The notes beneath the pieces were generated by a model, which saw nothing but the letters and a program-made list of their open reading frames with translations, did not search any database and had not been told where the DNA came from. From Clostridiales bacterium Firm_18 (GTDB lineage: Bacteria; Bacillota; Clostridia; Monoglobales; Firm-18): a stretch of DNA of 64,000 nucleotides. The translations under genes and the position numbers were made by a program. The stretch spans positions 1-64,000 of the forward strand of contig LVAX01000100.1 of the NCBI GenBank assembly GCA_001604215.1. The letters are read 5' to 3'. Positions 47,241-56,191 of this stretch are shown here, piece after piece (the first letter of the stretch is position 1; each line of letters opens with the position of its first letter).

Positions 47241-48437
47241 TTGAAATACATTGTTATACTTGGCGACGGAATGGCCGACTATCCCTTGGATGAACTCGGA
47301 GGGAAGACACCCCTTGAAATTGCCCGCAAACCATACATGGACAAAATAGCAAGCATGGGAAAAATCGGGCTTGTTAAAACCGTTCCGGATAACCTCTCGC
47401 CCGGCAGCGACGTTGCCAACTTATCCGTTTTGGGATATGACCCAAACATTTATTACACAGGCCGCTCCCCACTTGAAGCGGCAAGCATAGGCGTTGACTT
47501 ATCACAAGGCGATGCTTCTTTTCGTGTTAACCTGGTATCCTTGTCGGACGAGGACAAATATTCGGAAAAAACAATGCTTGATTACAGTTCGGATGAAATT
47601 ACCACAAAGGAAGCACAAATAATAATATCCGATATAAACGAAAAACTGGGCAATGAATATTTAAAATTTTATTCGGGGGTATCGTACCGGCATTTGCTTG
47701 TATGGCACGGCTGTGATACTGGGTATGAGCTTACGCCTCCCCATGATATTTCGGGGAAAAAAATAAGTAATTACCTGCCCGGCAGCCCCGTACTAACCGA
47801 ACTGATGGTGCAGAGCCATGAGATACTTAAAACACATCCTGTCAACAGGGATAGATATGAGCGCGGGTTAAAAATGGCAAACTCCATTTGGATTTGGGGA
47901 CAGGGCAGCAAACCGAATCTTCCGTCTTTTTATGAAAAATATAAAGTTAAAGGATGTGTAATATCGGCGGTTGATTTGGTAAAAGGTATCGGGATTTGCG
48001 CGTCTTTGGACAGTATCAGCGTAGAAGGCGCTACCGGCAATATAAATACCAACTATGATGCCAAAGCCAAAGCCGCCCTCAGTGCGCTTTGCGACAGCGA
48101 TTTTGTTTATGTGCATATTGAGGCGCCGGACGAGTGCGGGCACAGGTTCGAGACCGCGAACAAGGTAAAAGCCATTGAACTGATAGACGATAAAATAGTC
48201 CGGCCGATTTTTGAAACACTGACCTCCCAGAATATTGATTTTTCCATTTTGGTAATGCCCGACCATCCGACACCGTTATCGCTCGGCACGCATACAAAAG
48301 ACCCGGTTCCGTTTGCACTGTACCGCACCGGCGACAACAACTCCGGCAGTACCTATTGTGAAAAAAACGCTAAAGGCGGATTGTTTATAGAAGAAGGACA
48401 CAAGCTTTTGGATTATATATTTCGGAGGATGATTTAA
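47241..48437 (+). CDS. apgM: Cofactor-independent phosphoglycerate mutase, archaeal (ApgM) type
   Basis: The enzyme interconverts 3- and 2-phosphoglycerate in glycolysis. The protein has 398 residues from a TTG start with SD GGAGTG. It opens KYIVILGDGMADYPLDELGG (metal-binding Asp) and contains SPGSDVANLSVLGYDP (with the phospho-acceptor Ser), VHIEAPDECGH and MPDHPTP metal motifs, typical of the alkaline phosphatase fold. Its stop overlaps the ytvI start as TAATG. Confidence 0.95.
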   Translation: MKYIVILGDGMADYPLDELGGKTPLEIARKPYMDKIASMGKIGLVKTVPDNLSPGSDVANLSVLGYDPNIYYTGRSPLEAASIGVDLSQGDASFRVNLVSLSDEDKYSEKTMLDYSSDEITTKEAQIIISDINEKLGNEYLKFYSGVSYRHLLVWHGCDTGYELTPPHDISGKKISNYLPGSPVLTELMVQSHEILKTHPVNRDRYERGLKMANSIWIWGQGSKPNLPSFYEKYKVKGCVISAVDLVKGIGICASLDSISVEGATGNINTNYDAKAKAALSALCDSDFVYVHIEAPDECGHRFETANKVKAIELIDDKIVRPIFETLTSQNIDFSILVMPDHPTPLSLGTHTKDPVPFALYRTGDNNSGSTYCEKNAKGGLFIEEGHKLLDYIFRRMI

Positions 48438-49519
48438 TGCCTGAAAACAAGCATTTGAGATTTTTACTGATAACAGCATATATAATCATAGGGTACTTTT
48501 TTATAACAAAAATACTGCCCAATATAATTATAATATTTCTCCCGTTTATACTGGCATTTATTGTTGCGCTTATCACAAGGCCGATAGTAAAACTGTTTAA
48601 AAGGCTTAAGCTTCCTAATCTTCCAGCCTCCATGCTTTCTCTTATTTTAGTGCTGGCAACGGTTTCGGGCATTATTTATGCCATAATAAACCGATTGGTT
48701 AAAGAGATAACGCTGCTTTCGCGCCAGATGCCTTCTTTTGTTGCAACACTGCCGGACACGTTTGAACAAATAGTAAGCAGGTGGAAGGCATTCAGCGCCG
48801 CGCTGACTCCGGAAATATCCGGTTACATAAACGAAACGCTTACCAATTTATTACGCTCATTTGCTTCGCTTGTAACGCCGATAACCCAAAAAGTTCTCAA
48901 TGCGGCAACCGGAGTGGCAAGCTCTCTGCCGAATATACTGATATTTACCATTGCTTTTTTGCTGTCCTGCATATTTTTCACAAAAGATTACGATTATTTG
49001 GCCGGCACTGTTTCACGTCAGTTTCCGAAATCAATATCCGAACGCTTTATGCAAATAAAGGGCTATGCTTTTTCTGCTTTTATCAAATATTTAAGGGGAA
49101 TTGCCATAATTTTATGCATAAACTTTGCCGAATTGCTGACAGGCTTTTTAATACTTGACGTTCAATATGCCTTTTTGCTTGCTCTTGCAATAGCGCTGAT
49201 TGACGCCTTGCCTGCAATAGGCACCGGTATAATACTGATGCCCTGGAGTTTGGTTGAATTGATTGCAGGCAATTACAAAAAAGGAATATCGCTTTTTGTT
49301 CTGTACCTTATTATACTTATTGTAAGGCAGATTATTGAACCTAAAATTATGAGCAGCTCCTTCGGAACGAATCCGGTGCTTACGCTTATCGGTATGTATG
49401 CGGGTTTGAGATTGTTCGGTATAGCAGGCATGGTGCTTGTCCCTATTTTCCTTGCAATTATTGTTTACATGCAGCGTGCCGGACTTTTTGTAATATGGAA
49501 AACGGATAAAACAACATAG
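48437..49519 (+). CDS. ytvI: YtvI-like sporulation integral membrane protein (AI-2E transporter family)
   Basis: The protein has 360 residues with about eight membrane segments: two N-terminal pairs (about 8-45, 60-82), an amphipathic middle, and a C-terminal cluster (about 170-345) with the PerM-like pattern DALPAIGTGIILMPWSL and RQIIEPKIMSSSFGTNPVLTL (in part). YtvI-type members are named for sporulation expression, but their role is unclear. It is coupled to apgM by a one-base stop/start overlap. Confidence 0.85.
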   Translation: MPENKHLRFLLITAYIIIGYFFITKILPNIIIIFLPFILAFIVALITRPIVKLFKRLKLPNLPASMLSLILVLATVSGIIYAIINRLVKEITLLSRQMPSFVATLPDTFEQIVSRWKAFSAALTPEISGYINETLTNLLRSFASLVTPITQKVLNAATGVASSLPNILIFTIAFLLSCIFFTKDYDYLAGTVSRQFPKSISERFMQIKGYAFSAFIKYLRGIAIILCINFAELLTGFLILDVQYAFLLALAIALIDALPAIGTGIILMPWSLVELIAGNYKKGISLFVLYLIILIVRQIIEPKIMSSSFGTNPVLTLIGMYAGLRLFGIAGMVLVPIFLAIIVYMQRAGLFVIWKTDKTT

Positions 49520-49523
49520 CTTA

Positions 49524-49547
49524 GTTGCCGGCCTTTTAGCCGGCAAC
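49524..49547. terminator. Bidirectional terminator hairpin between ytvI and spoVM
   Basis: GTTGCCGGC (49524-49532) and GCCGGCAAC (49539-49547) form a perfect 9-bp stem with a 6-nt loop between two convergent genes. The T-runs are weak on both sides. Confidence 0.7.
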
Positions 49548-49565
49548 ATTAATACCTTATGCTTT

Positions 49566-49637
49566 TTAAGTAATGCTCAGCAGCTTCTTTAGTATTCCTC
49601 CTATAAGCCTTGGCATCTTAAACACAATAATCCTCAC
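49566..49637 (-). CDS. spoVM: SpoVM-like spore morphogenetic peptide
   Basis: A GTG start at 49637 with SD GAGGTG 6 nt upstream begins a 23-codon frame (stop 49566-49568) reading MRIIVFKMPRLIGGIL then KKLLSIT. It aligns without gaps to Bacillus subtilis SpoVM (26 residues): K7, P9, G13, G14, I15 and L20 are identical and most others are conservative. SpoVM is an amphipathic helix that marks the convex forespore membrane and anchors SpoIVA; Pro9 is important for this in B. subtilis and is kept here. It is far too short for ordinary gene callers. A membrane-protein gene ends 20 bp upstream. Confidence 0.85.
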   Translation of the reverse strand: MRIIVFKMPRLIGGILKKLLSIT

Positions 49638-49657
49638 AACCCACACCTCGCTTCAAA

Positions 49658-49810
49658 TTATTTTAAGCAACACAAACCCAAAAGCACCAACAGGATAGCC
49701 TCACAAGCCACTAAAAACCAAAACGGAAGTATAAGAGCGGCTAAAATTCCGATACCTAATGCTGCCAAAGCAATGCTTAATACTTTTTGTTCAAATATTT
49801 TCTTAAACAA
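49658..49810 (-). CDS. Small two-helix membrane protein upstream of spoVM
   Basis: TTG 49810 with SD GAGGTG (7 nt spacing) gives 50 residues: MFKKIFEQKVLSIALAALGI followed by two hydrophobic helices and a CCLK end. The frame can be extended upstream to 49984, but those codons overlap the marR end and lack an SD. It is read in the same direction as spoVM and ends just before the SD of spoVM, so the two are probably cotranscribed and it may be sporulation-related. No family name is given. Confidence 0.65.
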   Translation of the reverse strand: MFKKIFEQKVLSIALAALGIGILAALILPFWFLVACEAILLVLLGLCCLK

Positions 49811-49922
49811 AACGGCACACCTCACATACAAAGCGCAAAAGACCCCGCCAAGCACATTGAAATTTGAAATCGGCATTACATGTACGATACAGTATATTCG
49901 CCTCGGCAGTGTTTTGTTACAT

Positions 49923-50366
49923 TCATTTTTTATTGTTTTCGAAAAATTCATTAAGCCCTGACAATGCTTTGGATAAAATGACAAGCTCGTCCTCGCTGAA
50001 ATCCTTGATTACCTTTTCCACCATTCTTTTATGAAACCTCTCATGCAGCTTGTATACAACCCGTCCGTAACGGGTAAGCGAAAGAAAAACCATGCGGCGG
50101 TCCGAATCGGACCTCTCCCGCATTATACAACCTTTTTTTTCAAGCCTGTCTGCCGCGGATGTCATTGCCGCAAGTGTAATCCCCATAGCCTCGGCAATAT
50201 CCGTCATTTTTTTCTTGCCTCCAAGCCCTATCTGCTCTATTGTATGGATGTCACTTATGGTAAGTTCACTTTTGGACTCGGTAAGGGTTCTTTGCTCAAA
50301 AGCAATAATATTATTAAAAATGTCGGTTAAAAACTGGTTGATTTGTTTAATGAATTTTTCCCTCAT
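49923..50366 (-). CDS. MarR family regulator, probable fatty-acid synthesis repressor
   Basis: The product has 147 residues with a MarR winged helix (LTISDIHTIEQIGLGGKKKMTDIAEAMGITLAAMTSAADRLEKKG, about 35-80; wing with RERSDSDRRMVFLSLTRYGR). It overlaps fabD (ATGA) and lies in the fatty-acid cluster, the position of FabT in other Firmicutes. It probably represses the divergent fab promoters in response to acyl-ACP or acyl chains; this is inferred from position. Confidence 0.87.
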   Translation of the reverse strand: MREKFIKQINQFLTDIFNNIIAFEQRTLTESKSELTISDIHTIEQIGLGGKKKMTDIAEAMGITLAAMTSAADRLEKKGCIMRERSDSDRRMVFLSLTRYGRVVYKLHERFHKRMVEKVIKDFSEDELVILSKALSGLNEFFENNKK

Positions 50367-51319
50367 TTTTCTCCTCCGATTAAACCCTTTATTGCACCGG
50401 CCGCCGACAAATTATATGTGACGGCATTTTTATCAATCTTCCTGTTAAAACCGGAAAGGGTTTTAGAGCATCCCAATTCATAAAACACGGGGTTTGAAGT
50501 TTCTATAATACGGCCTATTTCCATCTTCCATCTTACGGGGCTTATAATATGTTTTGCAAGATATTCCGGCATAACCGAAAAATCATTTATTTCCCCTTGA
50601 TAAACATTGGAATATACTATCCCTTTCGGTTTTGAGAATTTAACCCCCTTTAAATATTCATAAAACTGCTGTGCCGCCTGCTGCATGTGTTTTGTGTGGA
50701 ACGCCCCGCTGACCGGCAGCCTTACCGCTCTTGCCGCTCCTTTTTTTATGCACTCATTCGCGGCTTTCTCCGCACTGTCTTCATCGCCCGCTATGACAAG
50801 CTGCATCGGGCAGTTATAATTTGCCGCCGTAACATACCCTTTGGCGTCTGCGCAAATTTCTTCAACGATTTCATCATCAAGCCCGATAATTGCATACATG
50901 GCGCCTTTTTGAGACAAGGCGCAGTTTTGCATAACCTCACCGCGTTTTTTAATAATTTCGAAGCCGTCTTCGATTGACACCACCCCGGCGGCACATAATG
51001 CGCTGCATTCGCCCAGCGAAAAACCCGCATAAAAATCCGGTATGGAAAATTCTTTTTCCAGCACCGAAAAAATCGCCATCGACACGGTAAAAACCGCAAG
51101 CTGCGCATTATTTGTCCGGTTTAGTTCTTCCTCCTTCGTTTCATGGCATAGTTTTACCAAATCAATACCGGTTACCTGGCTGCCCAGCGCAAATACTTCC
51201 TTTGCCGCTTCAAAGCTTTGGTATATATCCCTTCCCATACCCGGGAACTGCGTACCCTGCCCTTCAAACAAAAAACACTTTTTCTTCATTTGCATTATCA
51301 TCACTGCCTTTCTATGCAA
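50363..51319 (-). CDS. fabD: Malonyl-CoA:ACP transacylase
   Basis: FabD loads malonyl groups onto acyl carrier protein. The protein has 318 residues with the oxyanion motif FEGQGTQFPGMG, nucleophile Ser in GFSLGECSAL (near 96) and catalytic His in SGAFHTKHM (near 205). It is divergent from the fabH operon and coupled to the marR gene. A start at residue 8 or 10 (MIMQMKKKCFLFEGQG) is also possible. Confidence 0.95.
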   Translation of the reverse strand: MHRKAVMIMQMKKKCFLFEGQGTQFPGMGRDIYQSFEAAKEVFALGSQVTGIDLVKLCHETKEEELNRTNNAQLAVFTVSMAIFSVLEKEFSIPDFYAGFSLGECSALCAAGVVSIEDGFEIIKKRGEVMQNCALSQKGAMYAIIGLDDEIVEEICADAKGYVTAANYNCPMQLVIAGDEDSAEKAANECIKKGAARAVRLPVSGAFHTKHMQQAAQQFYEYLKGVKFSKPKGIVYSNVYQGEINDFSVMPEYLAKHIISPVRWKMEIGRIIETSNPVFYELGCSKTLSGFNRKIDKNAVTYNLSAAGAIKGLIGGEK

Positions 51320-51330
51320 ACATTTTTCCC

Positions 51331-51399
51331 CTTGACAAGTTTTATTAATAATAATATAATAAAGTAATTAAAATAGTTAGTCAATTTAATAATTAAATT
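51331..51399. promoter_or_regulatory. Divergent fabD / fabH promoters with a palindromic operator
   Basis: For fabH, TTGACA (51331-51336) and TATAAT (51354-51359) are 17 bp apart on the plus strand. For fabD, TTGACT (51384-51379) and TATTAT (51360-51355) are 18 bp apart on the minus strand; the two -10 boxes overlap. A 17-bp palindrome AATTTAATaATTAAATT (51383-51399) overlaps the fabD -35 and lies just after the expected fabH start point. This is a likely site for the MarR-type repressor. Confidence 0.7.
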
Positions 51400-51447
51400 A
51401 CTTAATTATTTTATTATAGCATACCAGTAAAAAAAATCAAGAGGGGG

Positions 51448-52395
51448 TTGAGAATAATACATCTTCAAATTAAAGGAACGGGAAGCTATTTGCCTGAGCA
51501 CATTCTTTCAAACAGCGACCTTGAAGCAATGGTGGAAACATCGGACGAATGGATTACGGAACGAACGGGGATTAAAGAAAGAAGGCTTGCAAAAGACATA
51601 CCGGTGTTTGAAATGGCGGCCATCGCCGCGCAAAAAGCATTGGAGGATGCATCGGTTTCACCCTCGGAAATTGACGTTATAATTGCCGCAACAATAACTC
51701 CGGATTATTATACGCCTTCACTATCCTGTCTTGTGCAAAAACAGCTATGTGCGAATCGTGCGTTTTGCTTTGATATAAACGCCGCGTGCAGCGGGTTTTG
51801 CTACGCGCTTGATATTGCCGACAATTATATAAAAACAAATAAAGCAAAAACAATACTTATTGTCGCATCCGAAGCTATTTCAAGAATAACGGACTATACC
51901 GACCGCAATACTTGCGTACTCTTCGGCGACGGCGCGGGCGCGATTGTGGCATGCGCCGGCAGGGACAGAGGCATGTACGACTGCATTTTAAAGGCAATCG
52001 GAAGCATGGGCGATGTACTAAAAGCCGGAATGTTCTCGGAGAATAAATATATAAAAATGGCCGGCAGGGAAGTTTATAAATTTGCGGTAAACGCCAATGT
52101 GGATACAATTACAAGCTTGCTGGAAAGGAACAATATCGGAATTGAAGATATAGACCATATTATACCGCATCAGGCAAACAAAAGGATTATATCGGCGGTC
52201 AGCATAAAGCTTGGCATTAACGCGGATAAGATTTATACCAATTTGGAAAAGTACGGGAACACGTCAAGTGCAAGTATTCCTATTTGCCTTGATGAAATGA
52301 ACAAGAAAAACATGTTGAAAAGCGGCGATATGTTAATCCTCGTCGGCTTTGGCGGTGGGCTGACATACGGAGGTTCGCTTATACAATGGATATAG
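51448..52395 (+). CDS. fabH: 3-oxoacyl-ACP synthase III
   Basis: FabH starts fatty acid synthesis by condensing acyl-CoA with malonyl-ACP. The frame gives 315 residues; catalytic Cys in NAACSGFCYALD (near 114), His in DHIIPHQANKR and Asn in GNTSSASIPI. The start is odd: TTG 51448 touches the AGGGGG SD with no spacer, while the family N-terminus suggests initiation a few codons later, where only ATA codons (51454, 51457) are suitably spaced. It is the first gene of a nine-gene operon. Confidence 0.95.
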   Translation: MRIIHLQIKGTGSYLPEHILSNSDLEAMVETSDEWITERTGIKERRLAKDIPVFEMAAIAAQKALEDASVSPSEIDVIIAATITPDYYTPSLSCLVQKQLCANRAFCFDINAACSGFCYALDIADNYIKTNKAKTILIVASEAISRITDYTDRNTCVLFGDGAGAIVACAGRDRGMYDCILKAIGSMGDVLKAGMFSENKYIKMAGREVYKFAVNANVDTITSLLERNNIGIEDIDHIIPHQANKRIISAVSIKLGINADKIYTNLEKYGNTSSASIPICLDEMNKKNMLKSGDMLILVGFGGGLTYGGSLIQWI

Positions 52396-52406
52396 GGGAG
52401 AAAAAA

Positions 52407-53354
52407 GTGAAAACAAGGGTTACAAAATTGCTTAATATCAAACATCCCGTAATTCAAGGCGGAATGGCATGGGTTGCGGACGAACATTTGGCAAGCGCCG
52501 TGTCAGAAGCAGGCGGCTTGGGCCTTATTGCAGGCGGGGGTGCGCCGAAGGATGTAATATGCCAGAAAATCAGGGCCGTAAAAAAAATGACGGATAAGCC
52601 TTTTGGCGTAAACATAATGCTTATGTCACCCTTTGCGGATGATTTGGCCGATTTGGTTGTTGAGGAAGGTGTAAAAGTCGTAACAACAGGCGCGGGCAGC
52701 CCTCAAAAATACATTAAACGGTGGAAGGAAAACGGTATAACGGTTATTCCCGTTGTGGCATCGGTGGCACAGGCGGTTAAAATGGAAAGGATAGGGGCGG
52801 ATGCCGTTATTGGTGAAGGCTGCGAAGCAGGAGGCCATATAGGCGAGCTTACAACAATGGCTTTAATCCCGCAAATCGCCGGTGCAATTTCAATACCCCT
52901 TATTGCAGCGGGCGGCATTGCAAACGGCGGTGGTTTGGCGGCCGCATTTATGCTTGGCGCGGAAGGGGTGCAATGCGGCACATGCTTTTTGGCGTCAACC
53001 GAATGCAATATTCATGAAAAATATAAAGAGATGGTACTCAAGGCATCGGATATTTCAACAACCGTTACCGGCCGGAGTACCGGGCACCCGGTTCGCTGCC
53101 TGAAATCACCCCTGGTTAAGGAATATCAGGCATTGGAAAAGGAAGGTGCCGGCCTCGATTTGCTGGAAAAGCTTACGCTCGGTTCCCTGGGACGTGCGGT
53201 GACAGACGGCGATTTTAAAAAAGGCTCTTTCATGGCAGGTCAGATTGCAGGATTGGTAAAGGAAATACGCCCGTGCAGTGAAATAATAGAAAGCATTGTT
53301 TCGGACGCACAAAAAACCATAAAAGATATGTCGGAAAGGTTTGGTGAAATATGA
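52407..53354 (+). CDS. fabK: Enoyl-ACP reductase II (FMN-dependent)
   Basis: FabK catalyses the last reduction of each elongation cycle. GTG 52407 behind SD GGGGAG is the better start; the frame extends to ATG 52386 inside fabH. The 315-residue product opens MKTRVTKLLNIKHPVIQGGM and has GGLGLIAGGG, GEGCEAGGHIG and AAGGIANGGGLAAAFMLGAEGV (in part), typical FMN-binding parts of the nitronate monooxygenase-like fold. No fabI is seen here. It overlaps fabG by ATGA. Confidence 0.94.
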   Translation: MKTRVTKLLNIKHPVIQGGMAWVADEHLASAVSEAGGLGLIAGGGAPKDVICQKIRAVKKMTDKPFGVNIMLMSPFADDLADLVVEEGVKVVTTGAGSPQKYIKRWKENGITVIPVVASVAQAVKMERIGADAVIGEGCEAGGHIGELTTMALIPQIAGAISIPLIAAGGIANGGGLAAAFMLGAEGVQCGTCFLASTECNIHEKYKEMVLKASDISTTVTGRSTGHPVRCLKSPLVKEYQALEKEGAGLDLLEKLTLGSLGRAVTDGDFKKGSFMAGQIAGLVKEIRPCSEIIESIVSDAQKTIKDMSERFGEI

Positions 53355-54079
53355 TTGCATTGGTAACCGGCGCTTCGCGGGGAATAGGACGTGCAATCGC
53401 AATAGAGCTTTCACGCTGCGGGTTTGATATTGCGGTTAATTTTGCAAACAGCGAGCAAGCCGCAAATGAAACAGCGGAGAGGTGCCGCGAAAACGGCGTA
53501 AACGCCGCCGCATTCAAATGCGATGTATCAGACTATGACGAATGCGAAAACATGATAAAAGCAATCGAGCAAAGCCTCGGCGGCATTGATGTTTTGATAA
53601 ACAATGCCGGCATAACAAAAGACGGACTGCTAATGCGCATGAGCCATAAGCAATTTGACGATGTGTACAATACCAACTTAAAAAGCGTGTTCAACCTTTC
53701 ACGACTTACCCTGCCCGGTATGATGAAAAAACGCTTCGGGCGGATTGTAAATATTTCTTCCGTGGCGGGCATTTACGGTAATGCGGGCCAGGTAAATTAT
53801 TCCTCCATGAAAGCGGGAATAATCGGATTTACAAAAGCCCTTGCAAAAGAGGCAGGCTCGCGAGGGATAACGGTTAACGCAGTAGCGCCCGGCTTTATTG
53901 AAACGGATATGACAAGCTCACTGCCCGACAGCTTTAAAGAAGAGGCTTTGTCAAGAATAGTTTTAAAACGCTTCGGGAAACCGGATGAAGTAGCCAAAAC
54001 CGTTGCTTTTTTGGTTTCCGAAGGCGCGTCATATATAACGGGCCAAACCATAGAAGTTTCGGGAGGTATCATGATATGA
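53351..54079 (+). CDS. fabG: 3-oxoacyl-ACP reductase
   Basis: FabG reduces 3-oxoacyl-ACP with NADPH. The protein has 242 residues: cofactor motif TGASRGIGR (about 6-14), NNAG, catalytic Ser in ISSVAGIYGN and the YxxxK pair in NYSSMKAG (near 151-155), ending with SYITGQTIEVSGG. It is coupled to fabK and fabF by ATGA overlaps. Confidence 0.97.
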   Translation: MIALVTGASRGIGRAIAIELSRCGFDIAVNFANSEQAANETAERCRENGVNAAAFKCDVSDYDECENMIKAIEQSLGGIDVLINNAGITKDGLLMRMSHKQFDDVYNTNLKSVFNLSRLTLPGMMKKRFGRIVNISSVAGIYGNAGQVNYSSMKAGIIGFTKALAKEAGSRGITVNAVAPGFIETDMTSSLPDSFKEEALSRIVLKRFGKPDEVAKTVAFLVSEGASYITGQTIEVSGGIMI

Positions 54080-55305
54080 GGGTTGTTGTTACCGGTATGG
54101 GTGTGATTTCCCCTTTGGGCAACAGTGCAGACGAATTCTATAATAACCTTATAAAAGGCAAAAACGGTATTTCCGCCATAACCCATTTTGACACGTCGGA
54201 CAGCAAGATTAAGGTTGCGGCGCCTGTTACCGATTTTAACCCGGATGACTTTTTCGATAAAAAAGAAGCAAAAAGAATGGACAGGTATTGCCAGTTTGCC
54301 GTTGCTGCCGCCCAGATGGCTGCCGGGGAAAGCGGCTTTAAGCTTTCGGATTACGACGAGTTCAGGTGCGGTGTTATAGTCGGGAGCGGGATAGGCGGCA
54401 TGAGTACTTACGAAAAGGAGCATTCTAAATTTATCGACAAGGGAGCAGGCAGGGTTTCCGCCTTTTTTATCCCGATGATGATAAGCAATATGGCTTCGGG
54501 AATGATTTCCATAAAGTTCGGGTTTAAAGGCATAAATTACTGTCCCGTAACGGCGTGCGCATCCGCCACTCACGCAATCGGCGAAGCCTTCCGGCTTATT
54601 AAAAACGGTTATCTTGACATAGCAATAACAGGCGGCTCAGAGTCTGCCCTGACGGCTTTTTCCGTTGCCGGCTTTGCAAACATGACCGCGCTTTCAACCT
54701 CACCCGACCCGGACGCAGCAAGCCTGCCCTTCGACCGGCGCCGAAACGGCTTTGTAATGGGCGAGGGTGCCGGGATACTAATTTTAGAAAATGAAGAAAT
54801 CGCGAGAAAACGAAATGCAAATATTCGGGCCGAAATATCCGGTTACGGGGCAACGGCGGACGCTTATCATATTACGGGTCCGCATCCGGAGGGCACAAGC
54901 GCAGCCCGAGCCATGACAGACGCCATGGCCGAAGCAGGGGTGGCACCTTCCGAAATAGACTACATTAACGCCCACGGCACCGGCACACCCCTTAACGATT
55001 TGTACGAAACCATTGCAATTAAAAAAGCATTGGGAGATTGGGCGTATAAAACAAACATATCTTCGACAAAATCCATGACAGGGCATCTTCTTGGTGCCGC
55101 CGGCGGTGTTGAGGCCATTGCTTGCGTTAAGACAATAGCTGAGGGGATTGTCCCGCCAACCATAAATTATCGTGAGCCGGATGAGGGATTGGACCTTGAC
55201 TATACCATAAATACGGCACGCAAAAAGCCGGTTAAAAACGTACTTAGCAACTCACTTGGTTTTGGCGGCCATAACGCGTCGATTTTACTAAGCAAGTACG
55301 AATAA
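54076..55305 (+). CDS. fabF: 3-oxoacyl-ACP synthase II
   Basis: FabF elongates acyl-ACP. The protein has 409 residues with catalytic Cys in [14 protein letters not shown] (near 163), His in [11 protein letters not shown] and [13 protein letters not shown], and the C-terminal [10 protein letters not shown]. It directly follows fabG by an ATGA overlap. Confidence 0.97.
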   Translation: MRVVVTGMGVISPLGNSADEFYNNLIKGKNGISAITHFDTSDSKIKVAAPVTDFNPDDFFDKKEAKRMDRYCQFAVAAAQMAAGESGFKLSDYDEFRCGVIVGSGIGGMSTYEKEHSKFIDKGAGRVSAFFIPMMISNMASGMISIKFGFKGINYCPVTACASATHAIGEAFRLIKNGYLDIAITGGSESALTAFSVAGFANMTALSTSPDPDAASLPFDRRRNGFVMGEGAGILILENEEIARKRNANIRAEISGYGATADAYHITGPHPEGTSAARAMTDAMAEAGVAPSEIDYINAHGTGTPLNDLYETIAIKKALGDWAYKTNISSTKSMTGHLLGAAGGVEAIACVKTIAEGIVPPTINYREPDEGLDLDYTINTARKKPVKNVLSNSLGFGGHNASILLSKYE

Positions 55306-55316
55306 CGCCGAAAGGA

Positions 55317-55745
55317 ATGAAAAGGATGAATTATAACGAATTTAAGCAGCTTGTCTTTGAGCTTATAGACAAACTGGAACAAAGCCGCACCCAAAACGTA
55401 AGCATTGAATTTGAGCAGGCCAGAATATCAATTTCAAAAAGCAACGGCGGCGCAGTGGTGTCGGAGGCACCGCAGCCTGCAAGCAGCAACCAGCCGGCTG
55501 CAAAATCGGACGACAAAATTATTTTTTCACCAATGGTCGGCACCTTTTACTGTGCGCCGTCCCCCGATTCGGAGCCCTTTGTCCGTGTCGGCGATAAAAT
55601 ATGCAAGGGCGATACAATCTGCATAATTGAGGCTATGAAGCTTATGAACGAAATTGAGGCCGACAAAAGCGGGATAATAAAAGAAATACTTGTGGAAAAC
55701 GGCGAAACGGTTGAATTCAACCAGCCGCTTTTCATGCTAAAGTGA
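55317..55745 (+). CDS. accB: Biotin carboxyl carrier protein of acetyl-CoA carboxylase
   Basis: The protein has 142 residues (139 if it starts at ATG 55326). A helical N-terminus is followed by an Ala/Pro/Gln-rich linker (about 45-66) and the biotinyl domain with the biotinylated Lys in EAMKLMNE (near 111). It carries CO2 between AccC and AccDA. Confidence 0.96.
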   Translation: MKRMNYNEFKQLVFELIDKLEQSRTQNVSIEFEQARISISKSNGGAVVSEAPQPASSNQPAAKSDDKIIFSPMVGTFYCAPSPDSEPFVRVGDKICKGDTICIIEAMKLMNEIEADKSGIIKEILVENGETVEFNQPLFMLK

Positions 55746-55748
55746 GGT

Positions 55749-56180
55749 TTGATTATGCTAAACAGGGAGCAGATCGAAGCAGTTATACCGCACAGGAAGC
55801 CTATGCTTTTAATTGATAAGATTACCGACCTGATGCCCGGGCAATATGCATCGGCACAGGCCATGCTTACAGGCGACGAATTCTTTTTCCAGGGCCATTT
55901 TCCGGGCAATCCGGTAATGCCGGGCGTTATGATAGTTGAGGCTATGGCGCAAACCGGCGCCGTAAGCATACTTATGCTTGAAGAATTCAAAGGCAAAACG
56001 GGATATTTTGCAAAAATCGAAAACGTGCGTTTTTGGGAAAAGGTTTTACCCGGAAGCAAGCTGGAGCTTAGTGTTAAGATAATTAAAAGAAAAGGCTCAG
56101 TCGGCGTGGGTGAAGGAGAAGCATTTGTCAGCGGGAAAAAGGTTGCGCGTGCCACTTTAACTTTTGCGGTGGGGGATTAG
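55749..56180 (+). CDS. fabZ: 3-hydroxyacyl-ACP dehydratase
   Basis: The protein has 143 residues in the hot-dog fold, opening IEAVIPHRKPMLLIDKI with the catalytic His in GHFPGNPVMPGVMIVEAMAQ (near 50; quoted to 20) and Glu in the following helix. It lies between accB and accC with 4- and 12-bp gaps. Confidence 0.97.
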   Translation: MIMLNREQIEAVIPHRKPMLLIDKITDLMPGQYASAQAMLTGDEFFFQGHFPGNPVMPGVMIVEAMAQTGAVSILMLEEFKGKTGYFAKIENVRFWEKVLPGSKLELSVKIIKRKGSVGVGEGEAFVSGKKVARATLTFAVGD

Positions 56181-56191
56181 GAGAGAAAACC

